In this document: piece by piece, positions 8,674-16,501 of the stretch | Position numbering within the stretch: position 1 is the first letter of the stretch | Layout of the letters: every line of letters starts with the position of its first letter | Assembly: GCA_016209985.1 (NCBI GenBank) | Contig: JACQVB010000209.1 | Coordinates: 1-61,137 of the forward strand | Length of the DNA stretch: 61,137 nucleotides | Direction of reading: 5' to 3' | Source of the DNA: Gemmatimonadota bacterium | GTDB lineage: Bacteria > Gemmatimonadota > Gemmatimonadetes > Gemmatimonadales > GWC2-71-9 | Notes under the pieces: generated by a model | What the model saw: the letters and a program-made list of their open reading frames with translations, nothing else | Databases searched by the model: none | What the model was told of the DNA's origin: nothing | Position numbers and translations under genes: made by a program

Positions 8674-10512
8674 CTACTCCTCGTTTCGGCCGCCCAGATG
8701 CCGGGCGAGGAAACGCTCGGCGGCGCGGTAAAACGTGAGCCGGTTCTCCGGCTTGGCGAAACCGTGGCCTTCGTCGGGAAACAGGAGGTACTCGTGATCG
8801 ATTCTCTTCGCTTTGAGCGCCGCCACGATCTGTTCCGACTCGGATTGCTTGACCCGGGGATCGTTGGCACCTTGCGCGATCAACAGCGGAATGCGAATGC
8901 GCTCCACCGCATTCAACGGTGAGCGCGACAGCAGCAGCTCGCGGTCCTTCTCGGGATGACCCACCCGCCGGTGCATCATCGAGAGGTAGGCCGACCAGTA
9001 CGGCGGGATGGTATCGATGAACGTCAGCAGATTGCTCGGTCCCACGATGTCGACGGCGCAGCGGAAGAGCTCAGGGGTGAACGCGGCTCCCACTAACGCC
9101 GCGTAACCGCCGTAGGACCCGCCGTAAATGGCGACGCGGGCAGGGTCGGCGAATCTCTGTGCTGTCGCCCAACGCACGGCGTCGACCAGGTCGTCGTGCA
9201 TCTTGCCACCCCATTCGCGGTCGCCCGCGTTGAGAAAGCGTTTTCCGTAGCCGGTCGAGCCCCGATAATTCACTTGCAGGCAGAGATAGCCCCGGTTGGC
9301 GAGCCACTGCGCTTCCGGGTCGTAACCCCACATATCTCTCGCCCACGGCCCACCGTGCACGTTCAGCACCGTAGGCAGCGACCGCCGTCCGGCGCCGGGC
9401 GGGAACGTGGCATATCCATGGACCGTCAGTCCGTCGCGGGCCGCAAAGCGGATGGGCTCCATGGGTGCCAACGTGTAGCCCGAGAGCGCGGGACGGTTGA
9501 AGAACAGAAATCGGCCGGCACGGGTCGGGCGATCGAACGCGTAGTAGGCGGCCGGGCCGGTGTCCAGGTCGAAGCCGGCCAGCCAGACGTCATCGGCGTG
9601 CGTGCGATCGTAGATGGCGAAGTCACCCTGGTGGAGCTTTCGGACCGCGTCCACGTCCGCGCGAATGCTTGGGTCCAGCACGGTCCATTCCCGCCGCTCG
9701 CGGATGAATGCCACCATTTGGATCTCGTGGGTATCCGGGTGCTCCATGATGGCGTCGACGTCGTATTCCGGGTCGGCGGCGATCACCTGGGTTTTACCGG
9801 TCGCGATCTCCAACTGCACCAACCTGGCGGAGTTGGCCTCGCGGGAATCTTCCAAATACAGGGATTTGCCGTCGGCGCTGAAGCCCAGCGGCGCGCTGTT
9901 GAGGCTGTCATCAGCGCTCCAGGAAATCAGGTCCCGCCAGTCGCTTTGCGCGCGCTCGCGGACGAGCAGATCGAACCCGCCGTCCGGCCGCGCCGCCATG
10001 GCGGCGCGCACCTGCAGCGCATGGTCCATCAGCCAGCCGATCACGTTGCCGGGGTTTTTGGCCGCGATGGTAAGCACGCCCGAGCGCAGATCGACGTGGT
10101 AGACGTCATGTAGCCGCGGATCGTCGCGGTTCATGCCGATCAGGATCTCGTGCGGGAAATGCTTGTCATGTCCCACGACCTGCACCTGGACGTTTTCGAA
10201 AGGGGTCAGCTCGCGAGTAGCGCCTGACGTGACGTCCACGGCGTAGAGGCGCCAATTCTCGTCCCCACCCGCGTCCTGCAGATAGAGGACATGACCCCCG
10301 TCGTGCCCCCAGAAGTAGGTGCGGATTCCCCGGTCGCGATCGTGGGTGATGGGGCGGTAGTCGCCGCCCCCGGTCGAGCCGGCCCAGACGTTGAGCACGC
10401 CGTCCACCGGTGCGAGATACGTCATCATCGAGCCGTCGGGGGAAATCTGTGGACTGGCGCGCTCGGGGTTGCCGAAGAGCACTTCGCGAGGAATGAGGGG
10501 TGGGAGAGGCAT
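8674..10512 (-). CDS. S9 family prolyl oligopeptidase/acylaminoacyl peptidase
   Basis: 612-residue serine peptidase. The N-terminal 350 residues show repeated strand patterns of a WD40-like beta-propeller (for example [17 protein letters not shown]). The C-terminal alpha/beta-hydrolase domain has the nucleophile elbow GGSYGGYA with Ser near residue 466, a charge-relay Asp in GANDPRVK (about 550) and His in DEGHGFA (about 582). The oxyanion region [13 protein letters not shown] is present. It cleaves short peptides or acyl-amino acids, probably in the cytoplasm because no signal peptide is visible. ATG start. It lies 10 bases from the right end of the tauE start region and may share a promoter on the minus strand. 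Confidence 0.92.
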   Translation of the reverse strand: MPLPPLIPREVLFGNPERASPQISPDGSMMTYLAPVDGVLNVWAGSTGGGDYRPITHDRDRGIRTYFWGHDGGHVLYLQDAGGDENWRLYAVDVTSGATRELTPFENVQVQVVGHDKHFPHEILIGMNRDDPRLHDVYHVDLRSGVLTIAAKNPGNVIGWLMDHALQVRAAMAARPDGGFDLLVRERAQSDWRDLISWSADDSLNSAPLGFSADGKSLYLEDSREANSARLVQLEIATGKTQVIAADPEYDVDAIMEHPDTHEIQMVAFIRERREWTVLDPSIRADVDAVRKLHQGDFAIYDRTHADDVWLAGFDLDTGPAAYYAFDRPTRAGRFLFFNRPALSGYTLAPMEPIRFAARDGLTVHGYATFPPGAGRRSLPTVLNVHGGPWARDMWGYDPEAQWLANRGYLCLQVNYRGSTGYGKRFLNAGDREWGGKMHDDLVDAVRWATAQRFADPARVAIYGGSYGGYAALVGAAFTPELFRCAVDIVGPSNLLTFIDTIPPYWSAYLSMMHRRVGHPEKDRELLLSRSPLNAVERIRIPLLIAQGANDPRVKQSESEQIVAALKAKRIDHEYLLFPDEGHGFAKPENRLTFYRAAERFLARHLGGRNEE

Positions 10513-10513
10513 G

Positions 10514-10553
10514 AGTCAGAAGTGAGAAGTAAGAAGTGAGAAGTGCGAGAAGG
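10514..10553. repeat. Heptamer array, GTGAGAA-type
   Basis: Five imperfect copies of a 7-base unit (GTCAGAA, GTGAGAA, GTAAGAA, GTGAGAA, GTGCGAG) sit in the short gap between the S9 peptidase start and the stop of the EEP gene. No inverted partner is present here. Confidence 0.75.
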
Positions 10554-10559
10554 CCAAGG

Positions 10560-11372
10560 TTACGCGAGACGGAGCGTCGCGAGCAGCCCGAAGTGATCTG
10601 AAACTGGGGGTTCGTGGAGACACAAACTCGGCGACTGCGGCACTGAAATCCCGTCGCCCCGGAAGAACACGTGCGTGAGCCGGCGTTCCGGCCTGCGCCA
10701 GGGTGAGTAGCGCGCGAAACGGTTCCGGCTGGGGGACATGGTGGCGATCGATCCGGTCACTCCGCCGGCGATCTCCGTGAAGCCCGCTTCGCGCATCAAG
10801 TCGAAACCGGTCGGGCCGGCGGCTGGGCGCTCGTCCTCGATGGCCATGTTGAAATCGCCGGCGATGATGGTTGGTATGCGGGGCCTCCGGCCGAGCTGAT
10901 GAAGCAGGTGGCGAACCTGGAGGGTGCGCGCTCGTGCCGGGCGCGCACCGAGGCCGGCGTAGAGATGTGCGTTCCCGATAAGCACCCGGGTGCCATTCGT
11001 TTCGTATTCCGTCCAGAGACAGCCCTTCCGGCCGATTCGTTCGTCGGGTTTCATCCCGCTCCAGCAGCGGAATGGCTGGTAATCAGACCGTACCAGCGGG
11101 AGTCGCGAAAAAGTGATGAGTCCGCCTGAGGTGTCCATGGGCAACACGAAATACCGGCGGCGGCCGGAGAAGAAATGATCGGGCCGATGTCCATCGAGCA
11201 CTTCCGCCAGGCGAGGCCGGAAGGACGGGAGGAACGACTCCTGGATGAGCACCAGGTCGGCATCGTTGCGCGGAAGTGATTCGAGCAGCAACCGCCGCCG
11301 GGAGCGGCGCTCGAAGCCGGGAAGCGGAACCGGAAGGTCCCAGATGTTGATACTCAAGAGACGGATCAGCAT
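10560..11372 (-). CDS. Endonuclease/exonuclease/phosphatase (EEP) superfamily protein
   Basis: 270-residue metal-dependent phosphodiesterase-fold protein. Family motifs are all present: the LLSINIWDL first strand with its Asn, LVLIQESF with the metal-binding Glu, GNAHLYAG, the IIAGDFNMA motif with Asp and Asn, and a C-terminal PPVSDHFGLLATL with the Ser-Asp-His catalytic end. These proteins hydrolyse phosphodiester or phosphomonoester bonds in nucleic acids, inositol phosphates or sphingomyelin; the substrate is not evident. No signal peptide. ATG start at 11372. Divergent from the SDR gene with only about 80 bases between, which must contain both promoters. Confidence 0.85.
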   Translation of the reverse strand: MLIRLLSINIWDLPVPLPGFERRSRRRLLLESLPRNDADLVLIQESFLPSFRPRLAEVLDGHRPDHFFSGRRRYFVLPMDTSGGLITFSRLPLVRSDYQPFRCWSGMKPDERIGRKGCLWTEYETNGTRVLIGNAHLYAGLGARPARARTLQVRHLLHQLGRRPRIPTIIAGDFNMAIEDERPAAGPTGFDLMREAGFTEIAGGVTGSIATMSPSRNRFARYSPWRRPERRLTHVFFRGDGISVPQSPSLCLHEPPVSDHFGLLATLRLA

Positions 11373-11455
11373 GACGATTCTCGTCTACCAATTAAAGCAC
11401 GCCGCATGCCAATGGCGATGGTGTTCGCCCCCCTGTAATTTCCCGCACTCTTCAT

Positions 11456-12268
11456 GTGGTGGAGGGCAGGTTGGCACACGCTCAGACGACCAGTCCGCGT
11501 TGGGCACTCATTCTTGGCGCCTCGAGTGGTTTCGGCGAAGCCTGCGCCAAGGCGCTCGCCGCCGCAGGGTATGACATCGCCGGGGTGCATCTGGACCGCA
11601 AGGCGGGGATGGCGCACGTGGAAGAAATCAAGTCGGACATCTCCCGGGCCGGCCGCCGCGCGCTGTACTTCAACGTCAACGCGGCGGATGAAGAGAAGCG
11701 GCGGGAGGTGCTGGACGCGGTGGCCGCCGATATCAAGCAGAACGGCAGCACCGTCGCGGTGTTGATGCATTCGCTGGCCTTCGGCACCCTCAAGCCCTAC
11801 ATCGGCGAGGATCAGCTGAGCAAGGCCAACATCGACATGACGCTGGACGTCATGGCCCACTCGCTGGTGTACTGGGCCCAGGACTGCGTCCAACGGGGCC
11901 TGCTCACCACCGGCGGCCGGATCTTCTCGATGACTTCGTCGGGTTCCACCCGGGTGATACCGTCGTACGGCGCCGTGTCGGCGGCCAAATGCGCCCTGGA
12001 GTCCCACACCCGGCAACTGGCGCTGGAGCTCGCTCCGCTCGGCATCACGGTCAATGCGCTGCGGGGTGGGGTCACGCGAACCCCGGCCTCCGAGCGCATT
12101 CCGGGCAGTGATGTTCTCTTTACCGAGGCGGCCCGGAGAAACCCGCACCGGCGCCTCACGACGCCGCCGGACGTCGCCAAAGCGGTGGTGGCGCTCTGCT
12201 CGCCCGGCACCGATTGGATTACCGGCAATGTGATCAATGTCGATGGCGGAGAAGAAGTCACGGCATGA
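11456..12268 (+). CDS. Short-chain dehydrogenase/reductase with enoyl-ACP reductase-type Y-x6-K site
   Basis: Rossmann-fold oxidoreductase of 265-270 residues. The cofactor loop is ILGASSGFGEAC near residues 20-30. The active site reads SMTSSGSTRVIPSYGAVSAAK: Tyr (about 170) and Lys (about 177) are separated by six residues, the arrangement of FabI/FabL enoyl-ACP reductases rather than the YxxxK of classical SDRs. The C-terminal NVINVDGG motif is also typical of this group. It may therefore reduce enoyl-ACP in fatty acid synthesis, though a related ketoreductase cannot be excluded. GTG 11456 is the longest start; TTG 11471, placed after the GGAGGGCAGG stretch, is a better-spaced alternative. 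Confidence 0.82.
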   Translation: MVEGRLAHAQTTSPRWALILGASSGFGEACAKALAAAGYDIAGVHLDRKAGMAHVEEIKSDISRAGRRALYFNVNAADEEKRREVLDAVAADIKQNGSTVAVLMHSLAFGTLKPYIGEDQLSKANIDMTLDVMAHSLVYWAQDCVQRGLLTTGGRIFSMTSSGSTRVIPSYGAVSAAKCALESHTRQLALELAPLGITVNALRGGVTRTPASERIPGSDVLFTEAARRNPHRRLTTPPDVAKAVVALCSPGTDWITGNVINVDGGEEVTA

Positions 12269-12271
12269 GAC

Positions 12272-12353
12272 GAGTGCGGAGTTCGGAATTGGGAGTGCGG
12301 AGTTGATCTCAGGGCATTGTCACTCCGCACTCCGCACTCCGCGCTCCGCACTC
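12272..12353. repeat. Inverted heptamer array, GAGTGCG-type
   Basis: The left arm repeats GAGTGCG-like heptamers (12272-12303); the right arm (12331-12353) repeats the complement, ACTCCGC. Together they can fold into a long imperfect hairpin. The right arm runs into the 3' end of the convergent RsbRD-like gene and supplies its last codons. Confidence 0.8.
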
Positions 12354-12940
12354 GTTTCTCCCTCTTCCCTCGCCGCTACCGCGCGCACCTGCTCGAGCTC
12401 GGCTTCCAACTGTTCCAACCGGCTACCGATTTCCGGATCGGGTTGATCATGCACGAAAACTGGCACGCCATTCTGGTTGAAGAGGGTCTCGACCAGGGCG
12501 TCGGTGTATCCGACCACGGCCTGGGCGATTCCCTTGTCGAGCTGCCGGTTCAGGCGAAGGACGGTTGCCATGGAGTAACGCGCCGGAAGGGCTGCGATAA
12601 TATCCGAGAGATGGCGAATCAGCAGCTCGCGAAGATGCTGCATTTCCTCGACCACTTCCCCAGCCGCCAGTCCGCGGGCGGCCGCGATGCGGCCGTAATG
12701 CTCACAGGTATCGAACCAGAGCTGGGCCGCTTTGCGGCGAACCGGGCCGGCCAGCTGGATGACGATTCCGACCAGCAGCCGGAGCTGGCGCTCGAGTATC
12801 GGCCGGTCCAAGTGCGGTCCCTGGGCAGTCCGATGCACGATCCAGGCGGCCCAGTCTCGCACCAAGTCGTCCCGGCCCGCGGCCATGGCCCTGCTGACCG
12901 CAGTGAGCGATGTGTTGGAGGGGCGCATCGTCAGGCCCAT
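12320..12940 (-). CDS. RsbRD N-terminal-domain-like protein
   Basis: 206 residues, mostly helical. The first 165 residues resemble the all-helical, globin-like N-terminal domain of RsbT co-antagonist (RsbRD)-type and some bacterial sensor proteins: regularly spaced Leu, Trp and Arg (RDDLVRDWAAWI, EVVEEMQHLRELLIRHL, QLDKGIAQAVVGYTDALVE). No STAS or kinase domain follows. After a short coiled-coil (PEIGSRLEQLEAELEQVRAV) the C-terminus is encoded by the heptamer repeat arm, so the last 12 residues are probably not functional. ATG 12940 has GGAG 8 bases upstream. The family assignment is by pattern only. Confidence 0.55.
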   Translation of the reverse strand: MGLTMRPSNTSLTAVSRAMAAGRDDLVRDWAAWIVHRTAQGPHLDRPILERQLRLLVGIVIQLAGPVRRKAAQLWFDTCEHYGRIAAARGLAAGEVVEEMQHLRELLIRHLSDIIAALPARYSMATVLRLNRQLDKGIAQAVVGYTDALVETLFNQNGVPVFVHDQPDPEIGSRLEQLEAELEQVRAVAAREEGETSAERGVRSAE

Positions 12941-12987
12941 CCCTACGCTCCTTTCGGCGGACGCGCGCCAGTCACCGGGAACGCCTG

Positions 12988-13830
12988 ATGGCCACGATAA
13001 AGAGAACGCCTTTCGAGCTTCGGGGAGCCGATGGCGGCCCGCTGCGCGGCGATGTGCGAACCGCCGGCTCGAGCCGGCCGGCCGTGGTCATCTGCCATGG
13101 ATTCAAGGGCTTCAAGGACTGGGGGATGTTTCCTCCCCTGGCTGAGCGCCTCGCCCGGGCCGGGCTTACGGCGGTGTCTTTCAACTTCTCGGGCAGCGGC
13201 GTCGGCGCGGACCATGAATCGTTTAGCGAGCCCCAGCGGTTTGCCCACGATACCTACACCCGCCAGTTGGACGACCTTTCCGAGGTCCTGCGCGCGCTCT
13301 CTGCAGCAAGGCTCGTTCCCGGTCTGGGCGTTCCACCCAAACGCGGACTTTTTGGCCACAGCCGCGGCGGTGGCGTGGCGATACTCAAGACTGCGGAAGA
13401 CCCCTCCATCGGCGCCCTGGTGACCTGGTCTGCGATTTCGACCGGACACCGCTGGGATGCCCAGGTGGTGCGCGATTGGCGCGCCAGCGGAGAGCTGGAG
13501 GTGGTGAATTCGAGAACCGGAGACGTGCTTCACATGTCGACCGACATGCTGAACGATCTGGAGGCCGATGCCGGCCGCGGGCGGTTGGACGTTCAGGGCG
13601 CGGCCGCGCGAATCGGGGTTCCCTGGCTCATCGTTCACGGGAGCGAAGACGAGTCGGTGCCCCTCGCCGAAGCGGAAACTCTGGCGCAGGCGAATACGCG
13701 GGCCTCGCTTCGGGTCATCCGAGGAGCGGGGCATACATTCGGTGCCCGTCACCCATGGCGGGGAAGCACCCGGGAACTGGACGAAGCGATGGAGGCGACA
13801 GTGGCTTGGTTTGGGCGGGAGCTGTTATGA
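12988..13830 (+). CDS. Alpha/beta hydrolase (serine aminopeptidase S33-like)
   Basis: 280-residue alpha/beta-hydrolase. The oxyanion region is VICHGFKGFKDWGMF, the nucleophile elbow LFGHSRGGGVAI (Ser about residue 127), the acid is in WLIVHGSEDESVP and the base in IRGAGHTFGA. The pattern is that of YqiA/dienelactone-hydrolase or S33-like esterases that act on small esters or amides in the cytoplasm. The frame is open upstream to 12910, but ATG 12988 begins the conserved domain. Divergent from the RsbRD-like gene, 47 bases away. Specific substrate unknown. Confidence 0.88.
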   Translation: MATIKRTPFELRGADGGPLRGDVRTAGSSRPAVVICHGFKGFKDWGMFPPLAERLARAGLTAVSFNFSGSGVGADHESFSEPQRFAHDTYTRQLDDLSEVLRALSAARLVPGLGVPPKRGLFGHSRGGGVAILKTAEDPSIGALVTWSAISTGHRWDAQVVRDWRASGELEVVNSRTGDVLHMSTDMLNDLEADAGRGRLDVQGAAARIGVPWLIVHGSEDESVPLAEAETLAQANTRASLRVIRGAGHTFGARHPWRGSTRELDEAMEATVAWFGRELL

Positions 13831-13835
13831 GACGG

Positions 13836-13867
13836 AAAAAGGCAGGGCGGTCCGCTGAGGACCGCCC
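13836..13867 (-). terminator. Intrinsic terminator after the 52-aa membrane protein gene
   Basis: Perfect 9-bp stem (GGGCGGTCC / GGACCGCCC, 13845-13853 and 13859-13867) with a 5-base loop. On the minus strand it is followed by TGCCTTTTT, a proper U-tract. It lies 5 bases after the stop of the minus-strand small gene, which supports that gene as real. On the plus strand there is no U-tract. Confidence 0.85.
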
Positions 13868-13871
13868 CGGT

Positions 13872-14030
13872 TCAGAGACCGGCTGCGTACAGATCGTCCA
13901 CCGGTTGGCGGGCCTGCCCACCGTGCAGTGCCGTGAGTGACGGGCGGCGTCGCACGAGGAGGAAACCCGCCGCCGCGATCGCGGCGAGGGCCAACAGTCC
14001 GACAGCAAAGCGACGAATAGGAGCCTCCAT
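13872..14030 (-). CDS. Small single-span membrane protein (52 aa)
   Basis: A short frame starting at ATG 14030 reads MEAPIRRFAVGLLALAAIA, continues through one strongly hydrophobic segment (residues 9-26) into an Arg-rich stop-transfer patch (LLVRRRP), and ends with a polar tail containing VDDLYAAGL. N-in or N-out topology is uncertain. An ideal rho-independent terminator follows at once on the same strand, and the region has no competing gene. There is no clear Shine-Dalgarno. I do not recognise the family. It is divergent from the Nudix gene. Confidence 0.7.
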   Translation of the reverse strand: MEAPIRRFAVGLLALAAIAAAGFLLVRRRPSLTALHGGQARQPVDDLYAAGL

Positions 14031-14159
14031 GTTCGAGGGGCCAACGGGAACCGGGACAAATATACACGTCGGCGCAAGATCGGCTGCCGACGCTCTCCGG
14101 TGGCTGCAAAGGTATCACTCATCGTCGGCCGTGTCCGTCATGCTGGTTGCCTCGGGCCG

Positions 14160-14735
14160 GTGACTGAGATCACCCTCGACAGACTCCGCCGGGGCTTGTC
14201 CGGTCACACGCCCGTTCGAATCGATGACCCGGCGGCGGCCCAGGCTGCCGTGGCTCTCGTGGTGGTCCCGGCGGCCGGCGATCTCGACGTTCTGTTCATC
14301 CGGCGCGCGGAAATGCCTGGCGATCCCTGGTCTGGTCACATTGCGCTCCCGGGCGGCCGCCGCCACTCGGCCGATGAAGATCTTCGGGAGACCGCGACGC
14401 GCGAAGCGCGGGAAGAAGTAGGCGTCACGCTCACTCCCGGCGACTTTGTGGCCGAGCTCGATGAGGTTACCCCTCGGAGCCGGGTTCTGCGACCCATCGT
14501 CGTCCGGCCCTATCTCTTCGGCCTTGGCCACCGACCCGACCTCAGCCTTTCGAGCGAGGTGGCGGACTGGCTGTGGGTGCCGCTGACGGTGTTATGCCGC
14601 TCGCGTGGTGAGGCGGTCGTAGAGGTTCAGGGGAGTTCGTTGCGGGTGCCGGCCTTTACGATCGGCTCCACAGTCGTATGGGGCCTGACCGAGCGTATCG
14701 TCAATCATTTCATAAACTTGCTGGACATGATCTAG
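14160..14735 (+). CDS. Nudix hydrolase, CoA-pyrophosphatase type
   Basis: Hydrolyses nucleoside diphosphate derivatives, most likely CoA or its esters. The Nudix box is at LPGGRRHSADEDLRETATRE followed by AREEVGV: the REAREEVGV helix is canonical, while the Gly-to-Glu spacing is longer than in the standard box, as in the NUDT7/CoA subfamily. Length about 190 residues fits this group. GTG 14160 (VTEITLDRLRRGL) is chosen because it starts the folded domain; an in-frame GTG at 14100 would add 20 residues with little domain character. It precedes the DtxR regulator by 75 bases but seems a separate unit. Confidence 0.85.
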   Translation: MTEITLDRLRRGLSGHTPVRIDDPAAAQAAVALVVVPAAGDLDVLFIRRAEMPGDPWSGHIALPGGRRHSADEDLRETATREAREEVGVTLTPGDFVAELDEVTPRSRVLRPIVVRPYLFGLGHRPDLSLSSEVADWLWVPLTVLCRSRGEAVVEVQGSSLRVPAFTIGSTVVWGLTERIVNHFINLLDMI

Positions 14736-14773
14736 TAACCCAGCACCACGGACCTTGTTTTTTGTCGTGCCTT

Positions 14774-14796
14774 TATCCAAAGTTAGGCAAGACGAA
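14774..14796 (+). promoter_or_regulatory. Candidate DtxR/MntR-type operator
   Basis: TTAGGCAAGACGAA (14783-14796) resembles half of the TTAGGNNAGNCTAA-like boxes bound by DtxR-family repressors. It lies 15 bases before the GTG of the DtxR-family gene, where autoregulation would be expected. A TGCCT copy upstream (14768-14773) gives a weak inverted repeat. Position and resemblance only. Confidence 0.35.
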
Positions 14797-14810
14797 TTCA
14801 GGAGTAAGCC

Positions 14811-15509
14811 GTGGCTTCAGCGATGCGGTCTTCGCTCTCGCGCTCGATCGAAGACTATCTCAAGGCAATCCTCGAGCTGCAATCCGAAGGAACGCCGGCG
14901 CAGACGTCGGCCATCGCCGATTCGCTGGCGGTCGCGCCCCCTTCGGTCAGCGGAATGCTCAAGCGGCTCTCGGAGGCCGGTTTCATCGAGTATGAGCCCT
15001 ATAAGGGAGTGGTGCTGACGGCCGTCGGGCGCCGCGCTGCTCTCAAGATCGTCCGCCGGCACCGCATTCTCGAATCCTATCTCATGTCCAAGCTCGGTTA
15101 TGACTGGGACACGGTCCATGACGAGGCCGAGCGGTTGGAGCACGCTGTTTCGGATCAGTTGATCGAGCGAATGGCCATGGCGCTGGGACATCCGCGATAC
15201 GATCCGCACGGGGCACCCATCCCGACGACTGCGGGCGATATCGAGCGGCCGGATCACGTGTCGCTCACGGACATTCCGGTCGGCCGAATTGCCGAGTTGA
15301 GAATGGTGGGTGACAAGGATCCGGAGCGTCTGCGTTACCTGGCGACTCTCGGTCTCAAGCCAGGCGCGACGTTCGAAGTGCTCAGCCGGCAACCGTTCCA
15401 TGGTCCGGTCGCCATCCGGGTGGCTGGTCCGATGCCTCGAGACCAGATCGTTGGGTACGAGCTGGCGGAAACCCTCTGGTGCTCGATGGTGGAAGAGGAG
15501 GTTGGTTGA
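14811..15509 (+). CDS. DtxR/MntR-family metal-dependent transcriptional regulator
   Basis: 232 residues in the three-part layout of the family: winged helix-turn-helix (about 10-70, SAIADSLAVAPPSVSGMLKR as recognition region), helical dimerisation and metal-binding domain (about 75-145, with RRHRILESYL, DEAERLEHAVSDQLIERM and ALGHPRYDPHG), and an SH3/FeoA-like C-terminal domain (155-232, ending in VAIRVAGPMPRDQIVGYELA). It represses metal uptake genes when Mn or Fe is bound. GTG 14811 has AGGAG 6 bases upstream. It heads an operon with a multicopper oxidase, ZIP, NRAMP and UspA, which makes manganese or iron the likely co-repressor. Confidence 0.92.
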   Translation: MASAMRSSLSRSIEDYLKAILELQSEGTPAQTSAIADSLAVAPPSVSGMLKRLSEAGFIEYEPYKGVVLTAVGRRAALKIVRRHRILESYLMSKLGYDWDTVHDEAERLEHAVSDQLIERMAMALGHPRYDPHGAPIPTTAGDIERPDHVSLTDIPVGRIAELRMVGDKDPERLRYLATLGLKPGATFEVLSRQPFHGPVAIRVAGPMPRDQIVGYELAETLWCSMVEEEVG

Positions 15510-15511
15510 CC

Positions 15512-16501
15512 ATGAATCGTCGGGATCTGCTGAAGCGAGGCGTCGGAGCGGCGGGAGTGGCCGGACTCGCCGCGTCGAGCCAACTGCTCAAAGCTGCGCA
15601 GTCGGTCGTCGCGCCTCCGGTGCACCTACACCTCAGTGGGACAGTCGGAGAGGTGACCAGTGCGTCCATTGACCCCTTGGTATTCCTGGAGACCTTCGAC
15701 TACGGCCAAGTGAGCCGCCTGCCGTCCGGCAAGACGCTGCGCGAGTTCCAGCTCAGCGCGTTCGACAGGGAAATCGAGATCGCTCCCGGTGTGTTCTTTC
15801 CGGCCTGGACCTACAACGGCCAGGTGCCCGGTCCCACGCTGCGCGCCACCGAGGGCGACATCGTGCGGGTCCGATTCCGCAACGCCGGGTCCCATCCGCA
15901 CACCATTCACTTTCACGGCATTCATCCCGCCAGGATGGATGGCTCGTTCGAGGCGGTGGCACCCGGCGAGAGCTTCGTGTACGAGTTCGAGGCGAAGCCG
16001 TTCGGCCTGCAGCTGTATCACTGTCACGCGGTTCCGCTCAAGAAGCACATCGCCAAGGGACTCTACGGCGTGTTCATCATCGACCCGAAAACGCCTCGGC
16101 CGAAGGCGCGCGAAATGGTCATGGTGATGAACGGGTTCGATACCAATTTCGACGGAGAGAACGAGGTGTACGCGGCCAACACGGTCGCGTTTGCGTACCA
16201 GAAGACGCCCATTCCGGTGAAGCAGGGGCAGCTACAGCGGCTCTATCTGTTGAACGCGCTCGAGTTCGACCTGATCAATTCCATTCATTTACACGCAAAC
16301 TTCTTCCACGTCTTTCGAACCGGTTCGTCGCTCACCCCGCACGACTATACGGACACGCTGATGATGTGCCAGGCGGAGCGCCACATCCTCGAGTTTACCT
16401 ACGATGAGCCAGGTGACTACATGTTTCATGCGCACCAGGCCGAATTCAACGAGCTGGGATGGATGGGTGTCTTCCGGGTAACGGAGGACGTCACCGCGTG
16501 A
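15512..16501 (+). CDS. Tat-exported two-domain multicopper oxidase
   Basis: The N-terminus MNRRDLLKRGVGAAGVAGLAA is a twin-arginine signal, so the folded enzyme is exported. Two cupredoxin domains follow. Copper ligands visible: HTIHFHGIHPA and LQLYHCHAVPLKKHI in the first domain, LHANFFHVF and YMFHAHQAEFNELGWMG in the second. About 330 residues, the size of two-domain laccases or nitrite-reductase-like oxidases. In this operon it may oxidise Mn(II) or Fe(II) outside the membrane before uptake (inference). ATG 15512 lies 2 bases after the regulator's stop, so the two are co-translated. An upstream in-frame GTG/TTG region is inside the regulator gene and is rejected. Confidence 0.88.
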   Translation: MNRRDLLKRGVGAAGVAGLAASSQLLKAAQSVVAPPVHLHLSGTVGEVTSASIDPLVFLETFDYGQVSRLPSGKTLREFQLSAFDREIEIAPGVFFPAWTYNGQVPGPTLRATEGDIVRVRFRNAGSHPHTIHFHGIHPARMDGSFEAVAPGESFVYEFEAKPFGLQLYHCHAVPLKKHIAKGLYGVFIIDPKTPRPKAREMVMVMNGFDTNFDGENEVYAANTVAFAYQKTPIPVKQGQLQRLYLLNALEFDLINSIHLHANFFHVFRTGSSLTPHDYTDTLMMCQAERHILEFTYDEPGDYMFHAHQAEFNELGWMGVFRVTEDVTA

